From NCBI GenBank assembly GCA_963693365.1, contig CAVNZM010000002.1, forward strand, positions 17,298,001-17,362,000: a stretch of 64,000 nucleotides of DNA, given 5' to 3'. Positions 12,270 through 24,840 of this stretch are shown in pieces. This DNA is from Amoebidium appalachense. Its lineage: Eukaryota; Ichthyosporea. The stretch's first letter is position 1. Each line of letters begins with the position of its first letter. The notes beneath the pieces were generated by a model. That model was not told where the DNA came from, did no database searches, and saw nothing but the letters and a program-made list of their open reading frames with translations. The position numbers were made by a program, and so were the translations under genes.

Positions 12270-14101
12270 CCTCCCTCTATAGACATACCATGATCCCCAT
12301 ATTTCTTCTTTCGAGTCAGGACTGCTTAAAGTTTTTGGCCACTCTTGCCCGTATGCCCCAAAGCAGCGACTCAGCACCTGCCCATTTGTGCTATTTCTCT
12401 TTTCGTGCAATATTCCCTCACCACCACCTCAACACTACCCCACCATGACACAGCCCTGCCTCTCGTCCTATTATCCCCCCCCCCCCCCCCCTCCCCCCCC
12501 CGGCGGCGTACTGCATTGGGGGATAAGTAGGAGGGGAGGGGAGCTGGGAGATAATACTCAGTATCGGTGCAATCAAGGAGTACTTATTGAACCGGTGCTT
12601 GTTCCCTAGAGAATAGTCTGGGTTTGGAAAATGTTTGCTTTGCAAATGTCCCTACATAAATCTGACGTACCGTGATATTCTAAGGTACAGCTGAGACGGC
12701 GAACATGCTGGCCACCCCAGTTTGTGAACTGCAACTGTGTGTGAGTGTCTGGAGGCCGGACTTGTAGGCTGGCATGCAGCTGACATACGGTGGGCATGCA
12801 GGTGGTACGGTGCCCAGGCCATGTGCAGCCAGCAGGCCGCAGAGTGGATGGCTGAATACTTCGGCCCAAACTACATGGTCCCCGACAGGTGTGTTGGCTA
12901 TGCATCCCTCCTGCCTCATTCACCCACAGCACACACACATATTCACACATTACTAGTAGTGCAATAACCACACCCTATCCCCAGGAGATGGGCTCTGCTC
13001 GTTATGCATACTCTTTGTGTGGTCTGCACTCTGCATTGTTTGCCCGCCAATAATGTGTACTTTGCGCTCTGTAACCGTTCATTCAAAACCCACCCCCCCT
13101 TTTAGTCCGGCATGCCCGGGCCTACGGGAAAATATTGGGATATAGCATAGCATGGTAGACACTAGCCAGGTTTATTTAGGCTGTGCTGAGGTGTGTGTGT
13201 GACACTGTGTGCACGTGTGTGTGTGTGTGTGTGTGCCAGTACGGTGTGTGCGTATGTGTGCCCGCAGTGTGTGTGTGCGCGTGTACATGCCCATCCATAT
13301 CCCATTGAGGAGCATGGTAACCAACAAAGCCAGGGCATGCGCTTGTGGTTGTGTGGCCGGAGCCCCGGGGGTCTGAGGAGGTGTGTGTGTGGTGGTGGTG
13401 GTGGTGGGGGGGGGGGGGGGGGAGGGGGCGGAGGGGAAGGGAGGGAGGGGAGGAGGAGGGGAGGAGGTGATTCGTGGGGGGGGGGAGCTGAAGGAAAAAA
13501 CAGGGCTCTGTAAGTGTGGTTGTGGACAGGTGATGGTAGTTGTGGTGTGTGTGTGTCCCGTACAGCGGAGGAAATGGGGGATGGGGGGTGAAAGGGTGGG
13601 CTGGGGGGTTGGGGTTGGGGGGTTGAAGGAGGGGGAGCTGCCCGAGGGTGGGGCGGAGGGGGAGGGAGGGGGGAGGAAGGATTCGCCGTCGGAAGAAGCC
13701 AAATACAATTCGATATGCACACGCACTGCATCGCACGCAATGTCGCTGGGCATCAACCATAGAGCCGACTGCCGAAAATTGCTATCGTTGTCATGCGGCA
13801 TGAGGGGAGCTCAGCCTCCGGGTGGGTGGGTTGAGACATTTTAACAGTTTCACATGCAAAGGAAAACTTGATACTATCATGTCACTGCTCAAGCACCCAA
13901 CCCAAAACTGTCTGCTGGCTAAATGCATCCGTTCCTGGTTGGGGCAGGAACCTGAACGACACGAGCAAATGGCAGCGGCTTGAGAGTGGGCTGCGGCTGG
14001 AGTGGCTGCGCATGCGCAACATGACGGACCAGGAGATAGCACACAAGGCACTCTACCAGCAGATGCTCATGGACAAGCAGGCAAAGAGGGCCAGGTCCTG
14101 A
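10159..14101 (+). CDS. LicD-family phosphotransferase/glycan-modifying protein, 3' five exons
   Basis: Exons 10159-10365, 10718-10824, 11412-11585, 12802-12888 and 13948-14101 (TGA) join in phase to 242 codons. The first exon has the LicD core: an initial helix, GSLLGSYRHGGLIPGDKDLD with the acidic DKDLD metal-binding motif, then a Cys-rich middle (AKPCRSEFNP, RRNCFSADIT), an aromatic block (EYFGPNYMVPDR) typical of the family's C-terminal end, and a charged helical tail. LicD-type proteins (bacterial LicD; eukaryotic fukutin/FKRP relatives) transfer phospho-alcohols such as phosphocholine or ribitol phosphate to glycans, usually in the Golgi. The substrate here is unknown. Four internal junctions agree in phase, three splitting an Arg codon AG|G. 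The N-terminus, which would carry any signal anchor, is missing. The first acceptor is a (CA)n-CAG. Confidence 0.85.
11821..11932. repeat. Cn - TTT - An - Gn mixed homopolymer block in LicD intron 3
   Basis: About 37 C, then TTT, about 18 A, then G-rich sequence. Part of a recurring class of Cn-An (complement Tn-Gn) blocks in this window. Confidence 0.9.
13383..13680. repeat. G-rich / GGT tract in LicD intron 4
   Basis: (GGT)n followed by long G runs with A interruptions. The minus-strand ORFs over it are Pro-rich translations of the repeat and are rejected as genes. Confidence 0.9.
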
Positions 14102-14314
14102 TCGCATGGTGGCTGACTGCGCCACTATAGCTAATATTAGTCTCTTTCGAATAATGCATGAACGAAATCATCTTGAACCGTATCATCATAGAAGCACCGT
14201 GCACCATGCATCAGATTGGTTTGCACATCGCTTGGTAGTGCCGCAGTGAATGACATGTCAGAGTAATTGTTTTTGAAGAGTCACTCACATGGTCAAGTTC
14301 TCTCAGACTTTGAT

Positions 14315-14315
<1 letters not shown>

Positions 14316-14354
<39 letters not shown>
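14316..14354. repeat. Poly-G tract
   Basis: About 39 consecutive G just left of the Harbinger-like element; the length is likely approximate in the assembly. Confidence 0.95.
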
Positions 14355-14358
<4 letters not shown>

Positions 14359-14372
14359 AAGGGCGGAGTTTA

Positions 14373-15405
14373 GGGCCTGTTTGGCAGCACCCCAATAATC
14401 GTATTCGTATTTAGGCCCTAAATACGATCTACCGTATTTACAAAATTTATCCTATATGCGTATTTAGGGCCTAAATACGGTTGGTGCCTTCCAAACGCTG
14501 CCGGGCGTGACTGGTCACATAAAATGTCGATACATGGTTCACGAGATCTGATTGGCCCTATTCGCACCCATTGATCATCCTCCGGTATTCCATGCATATA
14601 GACTGGTGCAGCGGTAGTCAGTATTACAGCGAACGGCAAAAACGATTCACCGACAGTGAGTCTTGCTCTGTTTAACAATAGGTTAGAATGTCTGTTATTG
14701 AAAGGATACTGCCAGTTATTGCAGTGGCTAGCCTTGCTAGAGACCTCGTTTTACGTCCTCAACGTTCGTCCCTGGCATTCCCCACATAACACATAATGAG
14801 TGTTAAAATTTGTCCTTGTCTATCTATGCAGTACTCGTTGTGCCTGCATGTCACCGAGTTTGTACATGTACATTTGATTGTTTTTATTAATGCATATATC
14901 GGAGTCCAGTATCGTTTCAATGATTATTATGGCATATATATACAGTCTGAGGTTGTTATCATGCACCGTGTAGGGTTCCTCGTCCTCTGTCTTACCTGTG
15001 CAGCCCAAATTCATGTGCCAATTTTAACTGAGCATGTACACAAAATGACGTGTATGACACCGACCTTCTTTTTAACATTGAATTGTTCATTTGCATGCGC
15101 CGGCATGCGTACTGTAGTAAAAATGTGCCCGCCGCGGCTTACGCTGTACCATTGGCTAGCTGATAGCCAATAAATGATGCGAAATGCTCTGATTGGCTAA
15201 TTTCCTATATCGTATTTACGAAAATCACCTCCGGAGGTGATTTTCGTAAATTTCGTAAATACGATATAAAAGCGATCCCTATCGTATTTACAAAAAATAA
15301 AAGCCCGCGGCGTGTTTGGCATGCTACGGGATCGTATACGTATTTAGGTCCTAAATACGAATACGATAAAAAACCGTATTTAGCGCGGCGCTACCAAACA
15401 GGCCC
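14373..15405. mobile_element. PIF/Harbinger-like non-autonomous foldback element with TTA duplications
   Basis: It begins GGGCCTGTTTGGCAGC and ends with the complement (CCAAACAGGCCC); TTA abuts both ends (14370-14372 and 15406-15408). A GGGCCTGTTTGG-type terminus with a 3-bp TWA duplication is characteristic of PIF/Harbinger and Tourist-type MITEs. Each end is itself palindromic: the motif CGTATTTAGGSCCTAAATACG recurs inverted at about 14403-14424, 14459-14479 and 15339-15359, and degenerate copies of the TIR (TTCCAAACGCTGCC near 14488; GTGTTTGGCATGC near 15311) lie inside. The unit therefore looks like two short palindromic MITEs in inverted order bracketing about 800 bp. No transposase ORF is present. 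Confidence 0.85.
15215..15250. repeat. Perfect 36-bp palindrome
   Basis: The 18-base half-site TTTACGAAAATCACCTCC is followed directly by its exact reverse complement with no spacer, inside the right part of the foldback element. Confidence 0.97.
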
Positions 15406-15408
15406 TTA

Positions 15409-17042
15409 GCGCATTGAGTTTCGTGTGCTCGAGTGCCAAAGGCCAGACTGGCGATCATCAGGCAATATGATCATACACAATGATATGCAAATTTAAACCA
15501 AATGCACTGATACTCGATCATGGTTGAGTTGCCAGTGCTACCATGCAGCGAATAATTCTTTCACCACCTCACTGAAATTCAAGAAATATTAGTGAATCTG
15601 TGTGCGATATCTATTTAATTTAATTTATTTTTGACCGTGCCGTGCCGTGCCTACAATAGTAGTATGATTTTGACTTAGTGCCAGTCACCATGCTGCTACC
15701 TTTGGAGGTAGCTCTTATTTTTCAAGGCCGACAAAACTTTCCTTTCGATGCGACTGCTCACGCGCCAACTCACCCTTTAAAAATTGCTGAGTGATCATAC
15801 GGCGGCTGAGGCCACAGTCGCACGTGGCAGGTCACCATATGATACTTTCTGACCCTGAGTCTGAGCCTGGCATCGGCACGGCCCAGCTGCGCTACTATTG
15901 TAACGAAGCTCGCTAACGACCGACCACCACCACAGGCAATCACAAATGCATATTTGAAATTCCACCTCTGCAATAGCTGCTTTTTTTTATTGGTCTTATT
16001 GGGTTTGTTATTTTGTTTATTCTTCTATTGGCATTTTTGAGCTTTATTTGCCAAGGCCACGGATGATTGGCTCGCGGAAAAAGGCCGACGTTCCAAAAGA
16101 CTTCCGGGCTTCCATAGTGGGTCAACAATACTGAATGCATGCACAGGCCACTCAGATGCAGCAAATAAAAGGGAAAAGCCACGGAGGTAAATACATCTGA
16201 AACTTGAAGGGAAACTTGTTTGCCACGTGCACTGCATGTGGCACTTTGGCACACCGCGGTGTCCTGCCAGCTCGATCCAGCCTAGCCATGCATGCACGCA
16301 TGATACGTCGTACGCGACGCGTACGCATGCGCGTCCGAACGCCGGACACCGGACGTACAAACATGCTATAATGGAGCAATGCCAGTAAACCGTCACATGC
16401 ATGCATTTTAGTCATTTGCCATTTATTAGCTTTACCATGCTAGTCCGTAGCTCCACCACCTGCTAAATGAATAAGCACCCTGTGTTTACAACGCTGGCAG
16501 TGGCACTCGAGACCTGCACTTAGTCTTGGAATGTAAGAGGGTTTAGGGTGAGGGCCAGAACTTGGCCCATTGCGTGCTGCAGCGGTATTTGAATGCATTA
16601 CGGACCTTAAATTAATTTAGGGTTCGAATTTTTGTTTCGAATTATTGTGGGGGCCAACCAAGGCCTCCTAAACAGCGGTACCTACGCTATTTAACAGGCC
16701 TTGGGTTGCAAGCCAGGATCCGGAAGTGGCCGGCCGCCAGCGGGGAGGGGGGGGCCGGTCGACGTCGGAGGGGGGCCTGGGCCCCGGTAGGCAGGGGGGG
16801 GGGGGGGGGGGGGGGGGGGGGGAGGGGGGGGGGGAGGGGAGGGGGCCGGGGTACTCGGGGTACACGTGCATTAGGCTGATCATGGTACCGACCGGTCCGA
16901 CCCGCTTAAATTAGGCATTAGGGCCTTCCCGCGGTCGCGATATATCGATCGGGCGCCAGCCCGAATCGATGATTTTGGGAATTCTTGACACCGTGCTGTT
17001 TTATCACGAGTACATGCATAAAGTAGGGGCTGCAGCTAACGG

Positions 17043-17090
<48 letters not shown>

Positions 17091-19653
17091 CCAGGAGGGG
17101 GGGGGGGGGGGGAGGGGGAGGGGGCCTGTACCATTCCCTTGGACGGTCTTCGGTAGGGGCAACCCTCCAATCCTAGACGCCACCTCCAAATCGAGCAGCC
17201 AGAAAAACATGATATTATGTATTTACGTTTTAATATAACCTCCTGTCATTGGTTTTCTATAATTTTTTCCATGCTGTTTACAAACACAGAGACCTGCCGG
17301 GGCGGCCTCGAACAGAAGCCTACAAATAGAAGCCGAGATGTGGAGACAAATGGTTGAACATTGCCCAAACTCACCCCCAAAAATATCCATAAAATCGCAA
17401 GAACAGCCTAGTTCTCACTAGTAAAGGCACACTTTTAGCGTTTTATTTGGCTTCCCCAGGGTGTTATTGCATAAGGGTGGTTTGCATCCGTAAGCATCCT
17501 TCAAAGATCATCAAACATGCGCCTCCACTTTTGGACAGCAATCGATCACAGAGCGAAAACCACAAAGCACGTTCGAAACCATTGAAACTGAATAAATAAC
17601 GCAAGCAAGCCTCCCATGGACATAACGGCCTTTATTGTGTCTTATCAAGAGCTTGATAATCGACTGACGTACAGTGAGGCATACAGTTCATGTGCCAAGC
17701 AAAAGTCACCAGAAAGGGATGGCAAAAGACCGTCGAGTAGGCTTTGCAGTGTGCATGCATCACACCTGTACACACACTACACCCGCACATTTTTGCATAC
17801 AGGCGCGCACACTCTTACACGCGCTCACACGAACAGCGTCTCTATCCCTCCCTCCCCTCAGCTCCCGCGTCAACATTTATCCCTATGAAGGGCCGCACTG
17901 TGCATCCTGACATCACCAACAACAAATACTCACACCCGCGTGCACACACACGCACACACACACGTACACACACACACACACATACACACACACACGTGTG
18001 ACACGTACACACACACCTGTTGCAAAGCATTAAACTCTTAAATACGCTGTAAGCACACCATGGGCACGTTTAATACCGCTACCCCACTTCAGCGTTACTC
18101 GAATCCAACCTGCACAAGAATACTGGAGTAGGGGTTAAGGGAGAGAAGCAGCTGGGAGGAAAGTGAGGGAGGAAGCTGGCTCTGCACAGCTGGAAGCCGT
18201 GTGCGCAAGCGCGCGTGTGGACTCGGCGGAAGGGGGAGGGGGGGGGAGGGGGGGAAGGGGGGGGGGGGGGCGGGGATGGGGGGGTCGACTGGGAGGGGGG
18301 AATGACCTTAAGCACAGATAGATAGGTGGGGGGTGGGGGGAGAGGAGGCAAAGTGAGCTAGAGAGGGAGGGAGAGAGACAGAGAGGGAGAAAGACACTCA
18401 CTAGATCTAGAGGAAGCTTCAGGGGGAGAGAGTGTGACAGGCAGAGAGGGAGAAAGCCTTGCAGGGAAAGAGAGGGAGGGGAGGGGAGAGGGGGGGAGGG
18501 GTTACGGAGGCTTGGGAGGGGGGCGGAGAGAGGGGCCTCGGGGGAGGGAAGGGGGCACAACCTCCTAGCCTGAAGTTTAGCTGAGGAAGAGGAGTGGACA
18601 CCAAGCCAGGTCCTACCCCATCCCCCCCCCCCCCCCCCCCCATCCCCCCCCCCATCCCCCCCCCCCCCCCCCCCTCTTCCCCCCCCCATCCCCCCCCCCC
18701 CCCCTCCCCCCCCCCCCCCCCGCTCCGTGAGGTATACATGGTGCGGCGTGCTTGTGTACACTGCGGTCGTGCAATACTCTGAAGGAGCGACGTGGGTGTG
18801 TGCACGGTGAGAGTGAGGGCTGTGGCTGGCGCCCTTGACATATTGTGTAAATAGGTGTGCCACCATCACATTGGTGCGTGTGTGAATGAGCGCGCACGCA
18901 GCTAGACAAAACTCGGTTTGGGTAAGAGGTGTGTGCTTTGGTTTGCAGTCGACGTCGACGGCGGTGTTTTTGTTTCGCTATGCGCAGCGCGTGGCCCATT
19001 CAACAGTGCGAGTCCGGCGGCTCAGCTCAGAGCTGCAGCCATTCTGAGATTGGAATGTGGCTTCACGAATTGGTTTTTTACTAATTGATTTGGGGTGGAT
19101 GGAGGTGTATGTGACAAAACAATAATAGCTTTACATATACTTTCTCTACAACAATTCCACTTACATTTCCTGTTAGACAACTAAAATTGATAATATAAAC
19201 CTTTTTTCCGCTTCGAAAAATAACCATTTCTACGAGAGTTACGTGCGTTTGTATGAGGGTGGCTTCTAGGATTGGAGTGTTGCCCCTAAGTAACGTTCAG
19301 AAAGTTTGATATTTTTGGTTGGTAAATACCTACGACCGCCATGGACCAAACATATACGACAAACGCTATTTGAAGGAATGCAGATTTATCGCCTTCTGCT
19401 ATATAAATCACTTTCGGCCCAACGAGCCCTGGCAGTCAGTCGGTCGACGCTGGCGCCGAATTTCGGTCGACTGTGACAGACAAAAGGGTGTGGGGTACAG
19501 TATCTAATCACTAAACATCGATCGTTCCATTCATTATTGCAGGTGGCCCAGACACATTCGTATATTCGGGCCGACCCAGCTACTTCACTTGTTGATAGCC
19601 ACCCGCTGTAATTACAATCGCGCGGCATACTAAGATTAGTGATTTAGTCCACC
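15409..19653. other. Intergenic DNA with G-rich and CA repeats
   Basis: No supported gene. Contains poly-G blocks at about 16794-16843 and 17058-17122, CA repeats at 17941-18016, G-rich sequence at 18220-18300 and C-runs at 18619-18721. Long Pro/Gly ORFs here are repeat translations. Confidence 0.6.
19400..19407 (+). promoter_or_regulatory. Possible TATA box for the surface-protein gene
   Basis: TATATAAA lies about 250 bases upstream of the ATG at 19654. Position and context are plausible, but no transcript start can be seen. Confidence 0.3.
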
Positions 19654-21799
19654 ATGTGGAAGGTCCTTGTAGCCGGGCTTCTGCCCTCTGTTCTTGCCGC
19701 CACGGTCAGTGTCAATGTGGGCCAGGACGTTGCTGCGGCCATTGCTGGCGCCGCCCCCGGAGACACGGTCATCCTGGCCAGCGGAGAGCACGCCATCAGC
19801 GGACCCTTAGTTGTGAACAAGAACCTGACCATCAAGGGCGCCGATGCAAACACGATCATCAAACCTCCTGCCAGCGTGCCCCACGCATTTGAAACAGGAA
19901 GCCCTAACGTGCATCTCAAGCTGGAGTCGTTGAGCTTCAAGCACCGCACACTGGGTACACTGTGCACACTGGCCACCCCTTATGCCCTGCAGGCCAACTT
20001 CTCACTGAACATCGTCAACCCCAACGTCCGCAACAACAAGGTCAACCTCGAGGCCGACCTGGGCTACTGGTACGAGACACGCTACGTCACAGACATCTTC
20101 TTTGCCAACTGCGGCTACATGAATGACGGCGACTATGCGGGCCAGACAGACCCCAAGCTGACGGGCTACACGTGGCTGCTCTATACAGACACCTGCCATG
20201 GGGCTGTGCGCTTCAGCGTGCACTTCCCCAAGCTGGCAAACTGCGGCGTGGCCATCGACAAGACGTCCGACCCTGCGTTTGTCAAGTATCTTGCTGACGT
20301 GGAGGCGCACATGAAGGAGCACGTAGACAAGGTCAGCAACACAAAGGCCCTGCGTGTGCCCGTGGACCGTGACGGCAATGCTGTGGCCAAACTGCGTGTG
20401 CAGATCAACCGCGAGGGCACCGTAGCAGCCACCATCACGGTCAACTACCCACAGGCCGACCTGCAGGCCACCATCACCAAACTGGGTGTGAAGGCGGTAG
20501 ACGGCTACAACACATCCACCATCGTGTTGACCGTCAACCTGCCTGCCCCCTACACCATTGCCAACATGGCCACGGGCAACCTCACCCTCACCGAGATGAA
20601 CATCCCCTCGGCCAATGCAACACAGTGGGTGGCCGGGGGAGGCCTGTGCCAACCTGCAGCCCAGCGACCTGTGCAACCAGACCATCACCTTCAACATCAC
20701 CGCATGTGATCTGACGGGCCAGTACGTGGCTACCAAGGTGCCTGTTGTGTGCCAGGCAGGGGTCAACGCAGACTCTTGTGCCGTGGGTGGGGGCTCGCTT
20801 GCCGACATCACGTTCTTCATCAGCACAAACAACTTCTGCAACGTCACCGAGGTCAACCTCTCAGCCCTGTTCACCCTGGACGTGCAGTTGCGCACCGACA
20901 ACACCTATGCGGCAAATAGGCCCACATCCATCTTCAACCTGGGCGAGCTCTCCTATTGGTCGCTGCGCCTGTGGACCAATAGCTCTGGTGTGGGCCTGTC
21001 CAACGCCATTGTCACCAAGGTCACCCGCACGGCCAACACAGACTGCAGCGTGTACACTGACCCCTATGCAGACATCACGGCCCTTAGCCAGACCTTCCGC
21101 GGGCTTCTTACACCCCCCGAGATCCAGATGCCCATGCCCGTCACCGCCGCATTCACCTGCGCATCTGCCGCGGCCTCCTCCAGTGACGTCACCATCACTT
21201 GGACCGTGCTAGTCGACTATCTGGACGAGACAAAACGCCGCCGCCGCCGTCGTGACACCACGTTTGTGCGGCGTGACTCGGGTGAGCTGGAGACATCAGG
21301 CGGGTTTGGGACAAAATACTCGGAGAGTGACCTGAAGGCAGCCACTAGGCCAGTGGGAACGGAGGAAACATCTGGAAACAGCACGACCATCATTGTAGCT
21401 GTGGTAGTGGCACTGTGCCTGTGCACGTGCTGCTGCTGCTGCACCGTGCTTTTCTTCATGTGGCGGCGAAGAAAGCACCAGAACGACAAGGAGCAGGCCC
21501 TCATTGCACAGACACACGACGTGTTTGCCTCCCAGCCCCAGTTTGCTACGTCAAATATGACCCTTCAATCTGCGTCTGTGCCCGGATTGACCGCGTCAAA
21601 TATGAACCTTAGATCCCCGTCACAAACCGGATTAGCTCCCATGAGCCTTAAATCACCCTCGCAGACCCTTCGAACTCCCTCCCAAACTGGATTCGCAACT
21701 AACGCGGGCCTAAAAATTCAATCTCCGTCCCAGACCCTCCAATCACCTTCAAATATTGCCCTCCAGTCTGGAAGTTTAGCTAGCCTGCGTAAAGTGTAA
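19654..21799 (+). CDS. Type I transmembrane surface protein, beta-helix-like N-terminus, one frameshift
   Basis: Starts at ATG in GTCCACCATGTGG, a good Kozak context. Residues 1-16 form a signal peptide (MWKVLVAGLLPSVLA). Residues about 20-85 resemble the first rungs of a pectate-lyase-like right-handed beta-helix (AAIAGAAPGDTVILASGEHAI). The ectodomain has many N-glycosylation sites and paired Cys. A run of six Arg (KRRRRRRD, nt about 21235-21257) precedes a TM segment at nt about 21382-21462 with a Cys cluster (CLCTCCCCC), then WRRRKH and a cytoplasmic tail with five SPSQT-like repeats. A furin-type site before a TM helix recalls zona pellucida-domain proteins, but no ZP domain was proven. 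The frame shifts by +1 between about 20612 and 20709, most simply by one extra G in the G5 run at 20635-20639; codon use and composition continue unbroken. The corrected length would be about 714 residues. No intron. Confidence 0.8.
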
Positions 21800-22078
21800 A
21801 GACTTAGTGCCCTGAAGTTGTTGAGAAAGGACCTCTTTTTTTTTGGTTTCTTTTAAAGCCAGTTGCTGGGCTCACTGGCGGCACAAGAATCAACCAACCA
21901 AAAAATAGCATAGCTTTTGCTCACTTTGCATGATGCGCACATTTTAGGCGTTAGGTTTTCGCTGGGCCGTTTGTGGTTTTTAGTAAGGGAATTCACTTTC
22001 AGGCTGACTACGAAATCATTCTTTTACTAACTAGATCCGTTATTAGGCACCGACTGCCACAATTAATTAATGCGGAGT

Positions 22079-22084
22079 AATAAA
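22079..22084 (+). terminator. Polyadenylation signal AATAAA
   Basis: Canonical hexamer about 280 bases after the surface-protein stop codon. Confidence 0.5.
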
Positions 22085-22216
22085 CACAAACTCTGTTGCC
22101 TGAGTCGCGACGACTGTGTGTGGGATAATATACTGACACATGTGCATACACCGCCGTGCACAGCGCTTGCACACTTGCACAACTCTACGACTCAGGGGCG
22201 TTTTTTTTTTTTTTTT

Positions 22217-22247
<31 letters not shown>

Positions 22248-24232
22248 GGGATAGAAAACAATAGTGAGGGAGGACCCTCGGGAGCGGGGGTATATTTTTT
22301 TTTTTTTGGAGGGGGGGGGGGGTAGAGAACGATAGTGCACCGTGGCAACCGTTCACACACACACACTGTGCCGCAGGCACATGCACTCCGGGCCCGCATG
22401 TACGCACGGGAGCAGGCGCTGCGCCCCACACACACACACACACACATATCCCCCCACAGCCACAGACGCAATATCCACACCAACCCACCAACCCACACAT
22501 CCTGCATGGGACCGAGGCAAACACACCCACCCAACGTGACACACAAACACACATGCACACACACACACACACACGTCACTGTTCGCGCCTTTCACACACA
22601 AACGCGCGCACACACAGACATTCATATGGCATACACAAGTTACACACGGCAAACGTACACACTGGGTGCCCCGCCACCAACGCCGAGCATGTTGCTCGCC
22701 GGAACACACACACACTGTACTGACGGGTTGAAGTGATTCTGCCCCCCCCCCCCCCCCCCCGTGCCCACCCGCCACCAGCATCACACACACATACAAATGC
22801 GGGCCAGTTGCCGCTAGCAACTAGCCTACTCTTTGTTGTAAGCCTTTCCTCTATAAAAGCGGAATCATCCCCCAACGAATATTATCTTGTATTGCTATGT
22901 GGCCCTCAGGCTATTTATAAGTGTTCCGAGGCAGTGACCACACACATGCCGCAGCCTTGCAGTTGTAGTTTAGTGGGACGATCTGGGGGGAATATTCTCA
23001 GAGATCTCCAGACCTAACATGTTGCCTAAGTGCTGTAAAAACAGACACTAGGCTAGGCTCAGTAATGATTCGATGTGTGGGAGAAAACAGGGAACCAAGT
23101 TTCCTTTTTTTTTGTCTTTTAGTGGGGAAGGGGCGGCGGAAGAGGGGGGGTAGGCGGGGTATGTGGGAAAACTTTGGTACCAAGGCACATGTGCCCATCA
23201 GTCATACATAACACACACAGACAGACAGGCAAGCACACACCAGCGCCACATGTACACAGTGTTCCCCCCCCCCCTCCCCCCCCCCCCTCCCCCCTCCCCT
23301 CCCCCCCCCCCCCCTCCCCCCTCCCTCCCCCCCCCCTCCCCCCCCCTCCCCCTCCCCCCCCCCCCCCCCCCCCCCCCCCTCCCCCTCCCCCCCCCCCCCC
23401 CCCCCCCCCCCCCCGCCCCCCCCGCCTGCCCTTCCTCCCCCAACGAATATGGCGCCCCGATCGTGATATGATAAACACACACATGTCATGAATGCATTCG
23501 AGTCATCACAAACACACATACATTCACACACATGGCCCCGCATACCTTTTGACACATGTGTCCACATACATACCGCATGCCACCTTGCACTGCACATGCA
23601 CACATGACCCATCCTTACCCATGCATCACGAGCCTTGTGCACACACACGTGTGCAATCACATATGTAGGCCACTTCAATTAGCCAAGCATTACACCCTTG
23701 GCAGATTTGCACACCCACGCCAGGGAATCAGCATGTGTGCATACGCACCGTCTATCTGTCGTAACGTGACTCATGCCTGGTCCGACAAAGATATGTAAGT
23801 GTGAGTACACCTGCTACGCACTAGGCTGTGCCCAAATCTCGACATATAACTTCCGTGTTGATTCTTGTGACCCAAGCATGTGCACGTGTACAAGTGTCCT
23901 GTCTGTTGCAGATACAAAACGTGTCTAGGTGGCTGCAGGGTGCTTGAGGAGTGGATGGGGGAAGGGGGTCCGAGAGAGGGAAAGTAGGGGGATGGGCAAG
24001 ATTTTAAAGGTCGGGGAGGGAGGGAGAGGTGGGGGGAGCTGGGAGGGCTGGGCGCGGGGGGAGGGGGTGGGGGGTGGGGTGGGGGGGGGGGGGGGGGGGG
24101 GGGGGGTCAAGGGGGTCGGGCCTCCGGGGCTGTGGATCAACCAATGATCTTGCAGTGAAACGGCAATTTGATTGGATGCCCAGTAGGTGGCGTCACCAGA
24201 TTCACCCCACCTACAGAAAGAAAGGCCGACCC

Positions 24233-24275
<43 letters not shown>

Positions 24276-24560
24276 GGGGGGGAGGGGGGCAAAGTCACTT
24301 GAGCCACAATCGAGATCCAATAGACGCCAGGCTACAGTGTTGCCCGTTTGCAACCCAGGCAACCGAGCAAAGCTTATAGGGCAGGGAGATATGCCAAATA
24401 TCCCACACAAACCATGCATCTCAGATATGCCAAGTATTTTCCTACCTCTCCACAGCAAGCAGGGAGAGAGGAAATATTTCCCTCCTTTTCCTCTGCCAGG
24501 CAGGCATGATACCGTGACATATAATGCACTTGGGCCTGCAACAGGGGCGGGCGTGGAGAG

Positions 24561-24638
<78 letters not shown>

Positions 24639-24796
24639 CGGTGTGTGTGTGTGTGTGTGGAGTTGGAGGGGGAGGGGGTGGAGTGGGTGGAGACAAGGTG
24701 CGGCAAAGTAATAGAGGGGTATTTGTGCATTGAAGTCTCTGCAATGAGTGGGGGGAGTTGTGGGAGGGGTCACAGTGGAGGCAGGAAAGAAAGGAG

Positions 24797-24840
<44 letters not shown>

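Noticed and set aside
14418-14678. 86-residue minus-strand ORF inside the Harbinger-like element as a transposase piece
   Set aside because: No DDE-type motif or helix-turn-helix pattern; it overlaps the palindromic end.
19654-20709. Treating the surface protein as two separate genes
   Set aside because: The two frames overlap, composition and codon use are continuous, the second lacks a signal peptide and the first lacks a TM segment; one shifted gene is simpler.
23119-23678. Gly-rich and Pro-rich ORFs over 100 residues
   Set aside because: They are readings of poly-G/poly-C tracts and lack splice or start context.
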